From Macropodus opercularis (lineage: Eukaryota; Chordata; Actinopteri; Anabantiformes; Osphronemidae): a stretch of DNA of 64,000 nt. Each line of letters starts with the position of its first letter. Position 1 is the first letter of the stretch. Where the stretch lies: the NCBI GenBank assembly GCA_030770545.1, contig JAUCMP010000026.1, forward strand, positions 1,220,501 through 1,284,500, written 5' to 3'. Shown here piece by piece: positions 45,162-56,800 of this stretch. The notes beneath the pieces are model-generated. The model was not told where the DNA came from and ran no database searches. It saw only the letters and a program-made list of their open reading frames with translations. The translations under genes and the position numbers were made by a program.

Positions 45162-46298
45162 TTAGTCTGCCTTCTTCGTTCTCTGGTAACCATGTTGTTT
45201 ATGTGGTCTGGATTTGGCTCTTACGGCTGATTCACTCTTCATGGACTCTCTTTTACCCGCTGTGAGCTCCTCCCCTCCTGGTTTCCACAAGAGCAGCTGA
45301 GCGTCTTCTCCCCCCGTCACCAAAGCGTCACCCAGCGAGTCCCACGCAAAGCAGCGCACTGTGGAGGAGTGGCCCCCCTCCAGGCTCCTCAGCAGACGAA
45401 GCCCCCTGCTGTCACACTCCATCAGGTGGAGCCCGCCGCTGTTGTTCCCTCCGACCACCAGCAGCTTCTGGGCTTTTTCCAGCCACCTGCCCCCAACCAA
45501 GTAATCCACCCCTCCTCCGCCAGGCAGGGGAGTCAGGCTGCGGGCATCAGAGGTGCTGAACACAGTGAGAGGCTCCTCTGTGTCCACCTGTCCGAGATCC
45601 CACAGGTGAAGGCCCTCATCGAGGCTGAGACACAGCAGCTGGGTGTAATCTGCTCCAGACCAGCACACCGATCCCGCAGAAGAGTGGCTGTTGCAGGTGA
45701 GCAGCAGCGCCTCCTCCTCTCCCCCACGGCTCAGGTCGAAAACATTAACGAGGCCATCCGTGGAACCGGATGCCAGGCGGTCTCTGTCCCGAGGATGGAA
45801 GCGCACCTGTGTGATGTCATCACTGTGTGACTCAGAGTACACCCCCAGAAGCCCGACACCTGGTTTCCTGGCATCCCAGAAAACCAGAAAGCTGTCCTCT
45901 CCGTTCAGCTGCTCGGTGCCTGCACACAGCAGCGTGTCGCTGCAGCTCAGGTCGAAGCTGCAGTAGCTGTGTGACGATTCACTTTTAAACACCTGTGCTG
46001 CCTCTGTCCCAGGTCGTCGAACATCCCAGCCTCGGACCGTCCCGTCAGCAGAACCAGAATAAAGGAGGTCAGGGGAGTTGTGGGAGAACGTAACCCCACA
46101 AAGGGGTCCGTGGTGGCCTCGATACTGTCCCATCAGGTCCAGAGTGTCTTTGCTGTGAAGGTGGATGTTGAAGTTGGAGCAGGACACGGCCAGCAGTCCG
46201 GTCGGCTGCAGGGCGACGTCCAGCAGGTAAGTGGGCTCTGCAGGACGAGACCTCCGAGCAATGGACAGACCCTTGAGCATCACCTCCAGCTCCTCCAT
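45162..46298 (-). CDS. wdr89: WD repeat-containing protein 89
   Basis: This single-exon frame encodes 378 aa (human WDR89 is 387 aa and also encoded in one exon). A short lead (EPTYLL) is followed by a beta-propeller with clear WD repeats: GSADGTVRGWDVR near 82-95, DSFLVFWDARKPG near 135-147, YSESHSDDITQVRFHP, then GSTDGLVNVFDL near 178-190, GLHLWDL near 229-235 and GGEDAQLLLWKPG near 330-342. A basic tail (RAKSRPHKQHGYQRTKK) ends the protein. The molecular role of WDR89 is not established; the fold predicts a protein-interaction scaffold. The position between ppp2r5e and sgpp1, on the same strand, matches human 14q23 and supports orthology. The ATG at 46298 is the first in frame and fits the family N-terminus. 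Confidence 0.95.
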   Translation of the reverse strand: MEELEVMLKGLSIARRSRPAEPTYLLDVALQPTGLLAVSCSNFNIHLHSKDTLDLMGQYRGHHGPLCGVTFSHNSPDLLYSGSADGTVRGWDVRRPGTEAAQVFKSESSHSYCSFDLSCSDTLLCAGTEQLNGEDSFLVFWDARKPGVGLLGVYSESHSDDITQVRFHPRDRDRLASGSTDGLVNVFDLSRGGEEEALLLTCNSHSSAGSVCWSGADYTQLLCLSLDEGLHLWDLGQVDTEEPLTVFSTSDARSLTPLPGGGGVDYLVGGRWLEKAQKLLVVGGNNSGGLHLMECDSRGLRLLRSLEGGHSSTVRCFAWDSLGDALVTGGEDAQLLLWKPGGEELTAGKRESMKSESAVRAKSRPHKQHGYQRTKKAD

Positions 46299-49200
46299 GG
46301 CAGCTCAGCGCGTCTACACACAACACGTTTTAGGCTTCTACACGTGCACGTCACCATATCATTTAGCGAATTTGTAATTAATAGTATAATAACAGTAATA
46401 ATAGTTTCCATACGGTCCAAAAACTACGGTTCAGTTTAGCAAAGAAACTAAATGTACTACTTCTAAATAGGTCCATCTTGTTCCCCTACTTTCAATTATT
46501 TTACCAATTGTTTGTTTATTAGCAGTGTAATAATAAGGTTAAGATTTTTCACATACCTAGTTGCCAGATGACACAAACCAAGCGAAATCAACCGTAAACT
46601 ACCGAGACGCGTCAGTCTCCATTTCAGCCAAAACGACTCAACACGTTATAACAACATTATGAACTAAGTGTATATTAACAGTTGTGGGCAGCATCTCAGG
46701 CACCTCAGCGAATTTGAAACACTAAATTCAGTCCAAAACACGCATGGACGATATGTTGTGTCACAGTGAAAACATCCTAATGGAAACTCTCCCTCAACAA
46801 ATGGTTCCTGGGCTGTGAGTCCTGCGTCGTCCAGCAGGGGGCAGCAGCTCAGGGTGAATGAAGCTTAAAGCTTCCCAGCTGACCCAAATATAAAGTGGTT
46901 TCGAAGAGGAACCGACTCCAAACAGGAACCTGTTTCATTGTTGGTCATTTTGGTTTTGCTGACGAGGAAAGAAATCTCGCTTTGACTCCCTGATGGTTCT
47001 ATGGCTTTTAATGCCCTTGGACGTGATTTCATTGTGACCTCGGCCTCTGAGGCGTAGCAGAGCAGCTGTTCTTCGTGTCCACCCACAGCTGTACGTTCTG
47101 ACGTCTGATGACGCTGCTGTGCAGAAAGAAGCAACAGGGAAACTAACGTCAAAGCTGGAATCTGTCTCCTCAGCCACAGCTTTGGCCAAACCAAGTGGAA
47201 AACGCACCACATCACTCATCATTCATGTGGATGAAGTGAATCCCAGCAGGAGAAACATTAACTGTGCAGAGGTGACATCATCCAAACCCTCAGCCTTATT
47301 GAATCATGTCCAGGCAGTAGAAGCAGCAGATAAAAGAGCTCGACAGTAATACAGCCCTAATAACATGAGCTCTGCTTAGACTTTGAAGCAACTTTTATCT
47401 GATTTTGCTTCTTATTGTCGTATGTTTCTCAGCTGCACTTCGGTCACACAGGATTTAAGGTTTTCTTAGTTCCACCATCATCCACGTACACCCTTACAAC
47501 CAAGTTTTGAGCAGGAGTCACCGGGAAGCTTGTTTTAATGTTAGAATTAACACAGCATGATGGCAGAGGAGCAGAAAGAATTTGAATTTTTATTAATTTC
47601 ACACAAGAGAAATAAAGTTTCATACTGAACCAGAAATACAACAATACAACCAGATCTAATCTTGGCAACAGCAGAAATGAACAACGGAAACTAGTATTAA
47701 AGATGAAAACACCAAAATACTGCTGATGTAGATGTAACGTAAAGTATTTTAGTGAAACAGATGAATAGGAAAACAGGACAGAAGCTCTTGGGGACCAGGG
47801 TTGGCCCCATTTTAACCATTTCCAATGTTTCTCGTCCAAACACCTTTTTTTTGCAGTGACGAATTGTGCAGCCAACAAAAAATCAACACAGTGAGTGAAG
47901 AATAACAAAAAACAGATGCGACATCAAGAGACAACGCTGTCTGATAAAGGCACTGACGGCATTCATGGAGCAGATTCTACATAAAATCACAAGTTTTCCT
48001 CCAACCAAGTTAAAACACTGTTAAACTAAGACCAGAGCCAGGCTCTCATCCACCAGGGTTTATTCATCAGGTCACTGGGACACCAACGAAGGCCGTCCAA
48101 GGACCAAGCAGCGACTCCGATCCATCTGGTCTTGATTTTATGAAATCAAATCACCTCCTCTCAGTTTGCAAAACCTCATAAAACAGGATTAAGAGATGGT
48201 TTCATCTAGAGTTTGTGACCATCAAGTTAGTAAAATCAATTTAAAACACAGGAATGTGAATTCAAATCCCAGAGTTGTAGCTACATTTAACAAGCCTAAA
48301 TGACGGGACGGGCTAAACTAAAGCAAACAAAAAGCTACAAACAGAAAATGTGCTCACGCATGAGGAAAACTCCAAGGATGTGAAAGCAGCTGGGTTTCTT
48401 TTGGGTTGTTCTGAGAAGAACAAGCTAAATTAATTGTTCTGCTTCTGCACTGTGACGATAGAAGTTGTCTTTTTAGATTCTTACACGTTTCCCGTATCTC
48501 GTGGTTTGAAGTTGAAAACAGGACGTGGCAGCATTTTATCAAACAACATCTCTGTTAATTAACAAACCAAACAGCAGAAAGCAGCTGAGGAAGTTTCAGC
48601 AGACGCCACAGCAATAACCTGCCTCAGCGACATTTAAATACAGAAAACAAAACGTGTGCCACAAACTGTTCGGCCCTGCAGAGGTCACGGTTCAGTTCGA
48701 CTTCGCAGACTGGGGCTGAATGTTTCCTTCTACTGAAGCTGGTGCGGAGAGAAACCAGAGGCGATGGAGAAGCTCAACGAAAGCCCGAACATGACAACTT
48801 TCAGCTTTTATCATTCGTACTCAGCTTGTGGTCGTTGTGTTTGTGTCGGGGGAGGCGTTCTGGAAACGACGCTTATTATTAGGACAAGACCGCAAACATC
48901 AGCATCAACACACAACAGGCCCGTTAGTCACTTCCTGCTGAAAAACCGCTGAGAGTGATTTTCTCCTCCTCAAAGGGCCCACGAGCAAGGCACTTCAGCA
49001 ACACCTGCAGAGTTACAGACGTCCACAAGTTCAGGCATGTGATGTTAGAATGAGCTCGGTCACCAGAGCCTGACATGACGTCACTTGGTGCCATTCTAAA
49101 CACTGAGCAGGTCCCTTCTGAAGTAAAAACACAAAGAAGGCACAGGAAGAAACTTCTGGAGATAAAGGAGGATTAATCATTTTAAAATTATGACCCTTTT

Positions 49201-49858
49201 AAATCGGATTACTGCAGTATTTCTAGCCAACACTGTGCTGAGAGATAAAACCACAGTGAGCTGACGTATCCCTCTGCATTCAGTTCCTCCTGTCATCACC
49301 CTGATCAGCGACTCTCGTCTTTCCTCCTGAGAGCAGCGTTCTCCCGCCGCCTCCTCCCTGCTGACACCAGGAGATGAATATCTTCTGTTCAGGAAGTGCA
49401 CCAGTGCCATCGAGAGCATCTCCAAGTCATCAAACCGGACCAAAAATGTGAACTATGAAAACATCCTGTACAAAGGGACGCTTCCTTGCATCTGGACCGT
49501 ACAACACGTGGCCTGTCTCCGTGTTTCTCCCATCAGCTCAAGTCAAAACACCTCAGAGCAGAGAACAGACGTTGAATACACAGTAAAATACTGCATGTGT
49601 GGTTTCAGTTAGACGGTTAAACTTTGACTTTGCACTGGAATAAAGTCCACACGGGAAGATGAGATTTTAGAATCACAGGGATCTTATTGCTTTCAGAGTA
49701 AAAGTTATTATTAAAAGCCAGCAGACAAAGAACCAACAAAGTTTGAAGATCAAACACGAGCCTTTTGTCATTTCGATAATTGATTTGTTACTTTCCCCTT
49801 TTATAGAACTAGAACTTTAATTTTGACTGCAGGTCTGACTAAATGTGACATTTAATAG
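46299..49858. other. Interval between wdr89 and sgpp1
   Basis: No gene was recognised. It includes the wdr89 5' flank, a CTCF-like site at 46831 and the far 3' flank of sgpp1. Open frames at 46865-47215 and 47444-47908 (minus) show no domain and have low-complexity Phe/Leu/Ser content. Confidence 0.5.
46831..46847 (+). promoter_or_regulatory. CTCF-like motif between wdr89 and sgpp1
   Basis: CCAGCAGGGGGCAGCAG matches the CTCF core (CCASYAGRKGGCR). It sits about 530 bp upstream of the wdr89 start in noncoding DNA, so coding constraint does not explain it. Confidence 0.5.
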
Positions 49859-49864
49859 TTTATT
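49859..49864 (-). terminator. Candidate poly(A) signal, sgpp1
   Basis: AATAAA on the minus strand about 465 nt after the sgpp1 stop. Confidence 0.4.
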
Positions 49865-50328
49865 GACGAGATCGGTGTCTGTGATGTCAGGGATTTAAGA
49901 CTGAATGATCTACGTTGAAAGGTTCCCTGCACAGCTGTGACATGTTGCCTTCAGTGCTTCTAGTCTTCCTACCCGTTTGCCTCTTTGTCTGAACTCTTAA
50001 TAATAGAGTGTAAATAATAAGTAAATCTCAGGTCTATGAGTAGCAGTCAGTGGCATTTTCAGTTTTTCAGAATGAGCTGAGTTGGTTAAGGAGTGAACGC
50101 ATCTCCAGTGTGTCCTGAGGTCTGGCTAAATAAATCTACAGGACACCGCAGAGACGTCACTCTCCACAGGTAGAAGTGATAACAGTCGAGGCCAAACTGA
50201 CAGAGTTTCCGGCTGTCAGTGGAGCTTCTAGCTGCTCGTGGTCCATCGGGTCTGAATGCTACCTCTGAGCTTTAATTCACCTTCGGTCCCTAATCCGCCG
50301 CCTCCATCGAAGGAAGCGGTCAAGCCGA

Positions 50329-50880
50329 TCAGGACAGCTGCATGTGGCGGAAAAGCAGCGGGACCAGGAAGAGCACGTTGAAGCCCACCGACCCGTAGAC
50401 GATGTAGCGGTAGGGCAGCTCCACCTCCATGTGCTGCCTGGCTTTCCTCACGTCCCCACTGGGCACCCCAGAGATCCGGCACACCAGCGGTATGGTGATG
50501 GCCTTCATGACGGCCCGCGTGGCCACGAGCACCAGGACGCCCAGGATCACGCGCAGCAGGACCATGCCCACCAGACCCAAGCTGATGCCGGGCATGATCA
50601 GCGGAAGCTGGTCTGGTGTCTGGTCGGGCATCGCACCCAAGTAGTGGTTGACGTGAGAGGCCAGCGCTATGCCAGCACCCGTCCCCAGGATCTGAGCGGT
50701 GTCGCCCCGCGAGGTGCTCCACGTGTCCAGGGTGAAGGAGAAGAGACCCAGGCCCAGGTGGAGGGAGATGATGATGAGCGGAGCGTAGCGGCAGGTCAGG
50801 TTGAAGCCGTCGATCAGATCCAGCGCCGGCAGGAAGAAGAGAAGGATCAGGCTGCTGTAGAGGACGCCGGCGATGACATC
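50329..50880 (-). CDS. sgpp1: sgpp1 exon 3 (terminal)
   Basis: Codes the last 183 residues from the motif 3 aspartate (DVIAGVLYSS) to the stop. It has several transmembrane segments (LILLFFLPAL, PLIIISLHLGLGLF, LVGMVLLRVILGVLVLV and the last, VGFNVLFLVPLLF). The acceptor is CCTCCAG at 50881-50887. Confidence 0.95.
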   Translation of the reverse strand, partial: DVIAGVLYSSLILLFFLPALDLIDGFNLTCRYAPLIIISLHLGLGLFSFTLDTWSTSRGDTAQILGTGAGIALASHVNHYLGAMPDQTPDQLPLIMPGISLGLVGMVLLRVILGVLVLVATRAVMKAITIPLVCRISGVPSGDVRKARQHMEVELPYRYIVYGSVGFNVLFLVPLLFRHMQLS

Positions 50881-53800
50881 CTGGAGGAAAGACAGAAAAG
50901 GTTCCGGTGAAGGTTCTGATCTACAGAAACTCAACCAGATTCACCTGGACAAACATTAAATCTGTGCTTTCATTCAGCCTTGCAGTTGTTGTTTGTTGGA
51001 GAGATTCCTTGTAAAGGTTGAAGGAAGCGAAATAGCGTTTACGAAACAGGAAATCAGCCAAGACAACACGTCATGAACACAAAGGTCGTCACAGCCAAGA
51101 CTTTACAGACTCCAGTAGAAAAAAACTGTCCAGCTGCAGTTTTCAATCTTACTACGTTGATTAATGTAGGGACACTGCACAATAATCAGACGTCCTGTAA
51201 ATGAAGCTAGTTCAGGGTTTCAAACTACAAAATAAATTAATAAAAAACATCATTTAAATGACTCTTTAGCTCTATGCAGATGCTAAAATGCGTGTTGTGC
51301 TGATGTCACCATCGGCAGAGGTGGCGTCACAGGGAGCTTCGTCCTGTAATCTGACTGCCAGCAAGGACATGTTTTACTGTTGGGCCATTTCAAGGTGCAG
51401 CGAGATAACAGGCAGGAAACCTGGAGGATACCGTCCTTTATCACGCTGTGAACTTATCAGCCCCATTTCAGTCCCAATGACAAGCGCGTCCAGCTCCTCT
51501 CTGCTGAGGTAAACGCGTCCAGATAGAGGACGGCTCGGCGGCGCAGCGCCCTGGAGGAGCAGCAGAGCTTGTCAATGAAAACAGAAGCACTAACAGTCTG
51601 ACCCCGTGTGACTCCTGTCTACTCTACTCCTGAAAGCAGGATCCATTAAGTCATTACGTTATTGTACAAGTTCACTGGGCATTAGCTCTGGACACGAGCA
51701 GCCCCCGAAGGAAAGAGACATGAATGTGTGGTCACATCAACAAACTTACTTCCCAGATAAACTTCACATTTACTGCCTCATTTATCCAGATTCTAATGGC
51801 TTCTATTTAGTTTCTACGAGCTCTAACAGACAGAAGCTAAAACTTCAGCCAGTCAACACCAAGTGAAAGTGCTTCTTTAGCAGCGAAGATGTGCAGCTGT
51901 CAACAGCATCGTCAGAAGCAGAGAAGCTTTTTGTGTCTGAAACAACTTCCTCCTCCTTTGTTCTGCAGGAAGGGCTCATTGCGGCTGATGATTTCCAGAA
52001 CACATTAGGAACTCAGCGGGTCTGGCACAGCAGACCACTAATGGCTCCCTCAAACGGCCTCCAGGCCTCAGAGCAGACAGCAGGTCGGCTTTATCAGGAG
52101 GCAGAGCTGCTCAGTCCTGTAACTCCAGCTCTGTGCTCTCGACCCAAACTGTGATTCTGGTATCACTGTTGAAACTAATGGTGGTCGCACAAAACACGAA
52201 GCTGCGGTGACTCTTAAAGCCTTGGAGTTCACGCTTGTGAGCCAGACTCCAGGCCCAAATACAAACGCAACCACGCCACACGTTTCAGGTCGGTTCTGAA
52301 ACAACCGAGGGAGCGACAGAAAACAACCAAACTAAATTCTGTGACTGACGCCCTCATAGCTGGTGCTGACATTAAGCAGCTAACAGTTGGAAACAGTCCG
52401 TTCCTCCTCTCATGCAGACATGTGCTAGGCTCAGCCAATCAGAGTGGGCTCACCAACAGGTGTGCTGCAAATTCCACGAGTCTAAAAAATCGCAGATGAC
52501 GCCGTGACGGTAAAAAGCTGAGCTGACAGGTGCTGCAGGCGGCCGTTGGTGGTTCCAAGCCCTGAAGGCCTGAACGAGGCAATTCACCAGAATCAGAACA
52601 TGTCTGCCCATGATACAAACGAAAAAAAACGCTACAACACGAGCCATTACGAGTTCGAACACCTATCATTCAGAACACGAAGGCCTCGAGGCACATGGGA
52701 CAAGCTGGCCCGTCGATCTGATGAAGGACATTAAAGAGCGTCTTATTACTCGTGGGTGTGTTTGTGGAGATTAGGAGCTGCTCTCTGAGGAGCAGGGGAA
52801 CGTCGCTCAGACTTGTTTCCTGCCATTTGCTCCCTTTGAATCTGTGTTGAGCTGGTCATTTTAAATATGTTTTCCTAGTCAACACCCTGCGTATGTGAGT
52901 GAATGGTTTCTGTTAAGATGGTCACAGAGCAGTGATCTGATGAGGAACATGAGAGAGCAGATGCGTATGTGGTTCCTGAGGTGGAGGTCTCCACCGTAAA
53001 AAGCTCTTAAGTCAGTCTGATGTGGACGGTCTAGCTTAGTCTGGGCCGACCGCCAGCGTGCTGTAACGTCTGCTGCTCCCACAGCCACGACCACAGAGGC
53101 TGCTCCCCAACGACACAGACAAACCTCCACATGCAGAGTTACTGAAAAACACACCAACTGCAGCACGACGAAAATGTCTTTCTTCCAGTTTCACACAGTC
53201 AAGTTCTTAATGGATGTTTTTCTATTTGAGGATGTGTCTCCCACAACAAAGACTACAACAGAAGCAAACGCACGCAGCCAGTGGTGTCGGATTATGTTTC
53301 TCATGACTGTACCTGTAGCCCAACCACATGTCTGCGGGCTGTGACCTCACCAAGTCGAAGCCCTGCTGTCGGCAAAGTGATCTGGAGACGTGAGAGCGGC
53401 AAATAAAAGACAAAAGGGCAGGTTTTTGCAGGCACCAAGCTCCTCAGCCGCTTGAACTGTGTGATGCTGCCATGTATGGTTAAAACCTGCAGCTGCACAA
53501 GACGAGACGAAGGCAGAACCGCTGCCGCACAGAAAGAAACGGACGATGTACAAGCTCTCACAAAATTAACATTGTGCTCTGTGAACCTCTGTGAACATGT
53601 AATAACACATAAATCCTGTTCCATGGCTAACTTTTTAGCAAGGACTCTCATCCTCTACTCTTTTTGCTCTAGTTTTTGGTTTCCACCCATTCTTGAGGGG
53701 AATCCCAGGCTCTAAATGCACCATATGTTCACCAGCTTGACTCCAACTGTGCCTTCCTGCTGTGTGCAGCTGCCTGCTGCAGGCAAACGATGCTATTAGA

Positions 53801-56800
53801 GCTGTGACACAACTAAAGCAAGTCGAGGTCTGGACCAACTCAAGCACGTTAGAGGACAAAGTAAAGCTGACGATTGTGTCCCGTTCCCCTTTGTTCTTTT
53901 CAGGTAAATGGCTCCTGTTATAAATGTGCCGTTGTTCCGTGTGCTGTCTGTCTAAAGTTACACAGGTGATTGTGATGTGGAGCCAGAGCCTGACGGCCCA
54001 GCGGCTGCTGCTCGGATCCCGTTTCCCACAGCTCAGCTATCACGTATCAGAAAAAGGACGAGATGACGCTACACCGCCGCAGGTGCCACCTGTGTCCGTG
54101 TACGTGAGAGAGGAGACTTACCAGAACCGAGTGCATTCCCATGTAGATTCTGCTAACACAGACCAGCAGACACCAACTGAGAGCCAGGCTGAAGCCCAGG
54201 GCGAATGAGTACTGTGGGGGTGAAAGAAGACGCAAACATCACCAAATGATTCATGAAGACACAACAAATACTAATAAAATGACTATTTAGAATGTGGGAC
54301 CAACACATTACGTCACTGAGCTGCTTATCGTTATGAAACACCTGTGTGTTGACACTTTGTTCAGTTTGGAGGCAGTAACATGTGATAAAGTGTTGCAGCG
54401 ATTAAGTGGACACGATTATCTGCTAATGAGAGCCTCGTAAATATTTCAGCCATTCTGCGTTTTTTTCATGTGCTGTGCTTGTGCCAGAGGGAGGAAGGCT
54501 GTGTTCTCACCACTAAAAGTGTCCAAAGTCAGACCGTTTCCCTCATGTGACTGGGATTGTTTTCTAATCAAGCTAAAATAACGCTGAGTGAGTCACGGGG
54601 CCGTCACATGCCTCAAAATCGGATCCACAGCCATGAGACCCACGTGTGACGTGTAGCTCAGCGGACTTGGACTTTGTCTCAGTCAGGACAAGGTGATGTA
54701 GAGCACAAATAAATAAATGTGACTTTGGCAGGTAAACAGACAACACATGACGCAAGAAAACAACTAAAGCCCAGCTCGACAATGATTTCAGAGCTGCACA
54801 TCACTCGGTTTGCCTGCCACCATCTAATGAGCTCTAATACACCGTTACGTGTGAGAACGTGCAGTTCTCTGAGCTGCTGACGTGTGAACGCTTGCGTAAA
54901 GGCTTTTGTTCTCCTTATTGCAGCTCCGGTGTGTTTAGACAGCTCTGATTTCCTCTCACACCCACAGTCATGGAACAAATCCCACACCTCCACCGACTCC
55001 CAGACCTCCAGCCTGCAGGGAAATAACACATCAGAGACCTGCTCTGTGGATGGATTCAGCACAGATCAGGTGTGGTTTTAGGGCGTCATGGGAACGGCTC
55101 TCATTTTAAATTATGCTTTGACTTTCTGGCACCAACAGCTTGTACTAAGTTACTTTGTGTGGGCTACTGTTGTTCTGCCAAAGCTTCCATGGTCAAAGTC
55201 CACGAAAAAAAAAGAACAAAGACACAAACGTCCCAGCGACAGCAGTCACCAAAGTGAAGAGAAACTAACTCTTCCGTCCTTTAGTCTCAAGTCAAAGAGA
55301 CAGAAACACGAGCGATTTTAGAACCTGCCTGAGTCTGACGCATGCATGTTTCTGAGGCACAGAAAAAAACCTTTGTTCCACATAATCACTGCTTATCTGC
55401 TAAAGCACAGCAGATAAAGTAACCACAGAAGAAACTGACCAACTTTCATCCAAAGCTGCTGGTGTCACGTTTCAAGGAGACGTAGAGTTTGAGTGAACTG
55501 TCCAAGGTTAGAATTAAGGTTATCAGTGCTGTTTCACTGAACTACCTCTGTACCTATTCAGGCTTTTGTGGTTTCTGCGGTGGGGACTTGTTTGCGTGGG
55601 CAGAAAGGAACTGGCTTTAACACATGCTACAGATAACGGCCAAAAACAAGACCACACAGTGGAGGAACAACTTCTTCAGAGGGTTAGTCTCTAGTGGAGG
55701 GTGACGCCGTCCCAACCACAGAGGTCGTATCGTGAACTCGTCAGCATATTCGCATATTTGCTTGCCTGGGACCTTATGCAAAGCGTTTCCAACATAGAGA
55801 TCTCTGCATCCTCTCATTGTTGATCATTTTCTTAATATCAAATGCAAATTAAAAATGCAAAACTCTTGCCTACATATTGGAAAATATCACAATACATGGA
55901 GTCATAGCTTCTGTAATGCTTCACACCTCATCCCCTGAACATTTGTTTTGGCTCGTCTACTGTACAGTAACTCCTTCATTTCATCAACAGGTTTGTGTGA
56001 GAGAAGGGCTGAACGGGCTGAGGGACGTCTGACTAACTTCTGCTGAACATTCTCATAACGCACAGCTCGGGGCTGATGGGAAACTCTATAAACTCTATAC
56101 TGCTGAAGCCATTTACGTTGGCAGGAAAGGCTGTGGTGCTGCCAGCTAACGTTCCTGCTCCAGGGAGGAAGTGGAACACAAAGCCTGTTTACGCTGGTGT
56201 TTTCTGTAACTGAGAATTTCCACCACAGTCTTATTTTCCCTGTGTTTTTTCTCAGCTGGTCTAACCTGCTCTCGTCACCTTTTTAAGCTCTTGGTCTGCC
56301 TCCTCTCATTCCGCTTCACCTTTCGAGTCGTATCTCTCCCTCCCTTTCCTCCTCCTCCATCCTCCTCGCCTCTTGTTGAGCTGCTCATTCCTTTTCTCAT
56401 CCTCTGCTGTTTGGTTGCAGTTACTGAGCTGGAGCGTGGTGGGATGGGAGGAAGTCGGTCTGACTGCAGCCCATCCAAATCACGACATTCCGGCTTTGTT
56501 TAGACAAGTTAGTCGATACAGAGATTCAGGAAACCTCGAAACCTTTTCAGACTCACATCTTCTACTTCACATTTAATGTGTCAAATCAATTTCACGTTCA
56601 AACCAAATGTGTTTTCTGCTACAGAATTGAAACTTATTTCACTTCAGGAGAATATTAAAGTGAAAGTTGTTGCACAAAGTCGAAGGTGATTTGCAAGTAT
56701 TTTCTAATCAAATAGTGTGATGAGCTCTGTGACTTGAAGCTACATGTATGTGGCTCCAAACATGTTTCCTGTGAAGCAAGTGTCCTTTACATGAGCTATG

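Noticed and set aside
45369..45830. A 153-aa frame opposite wdr89
   Set aside because: It is antisense shadow of the WD-repeat coding sequence.
50344..50910. A 188-aa frame opposite sgpp1 exon 3
   Set aside because: It is an antisense shadow with Gln/His/Asp-rich composition produced by complementing a hydrophobic coding region.
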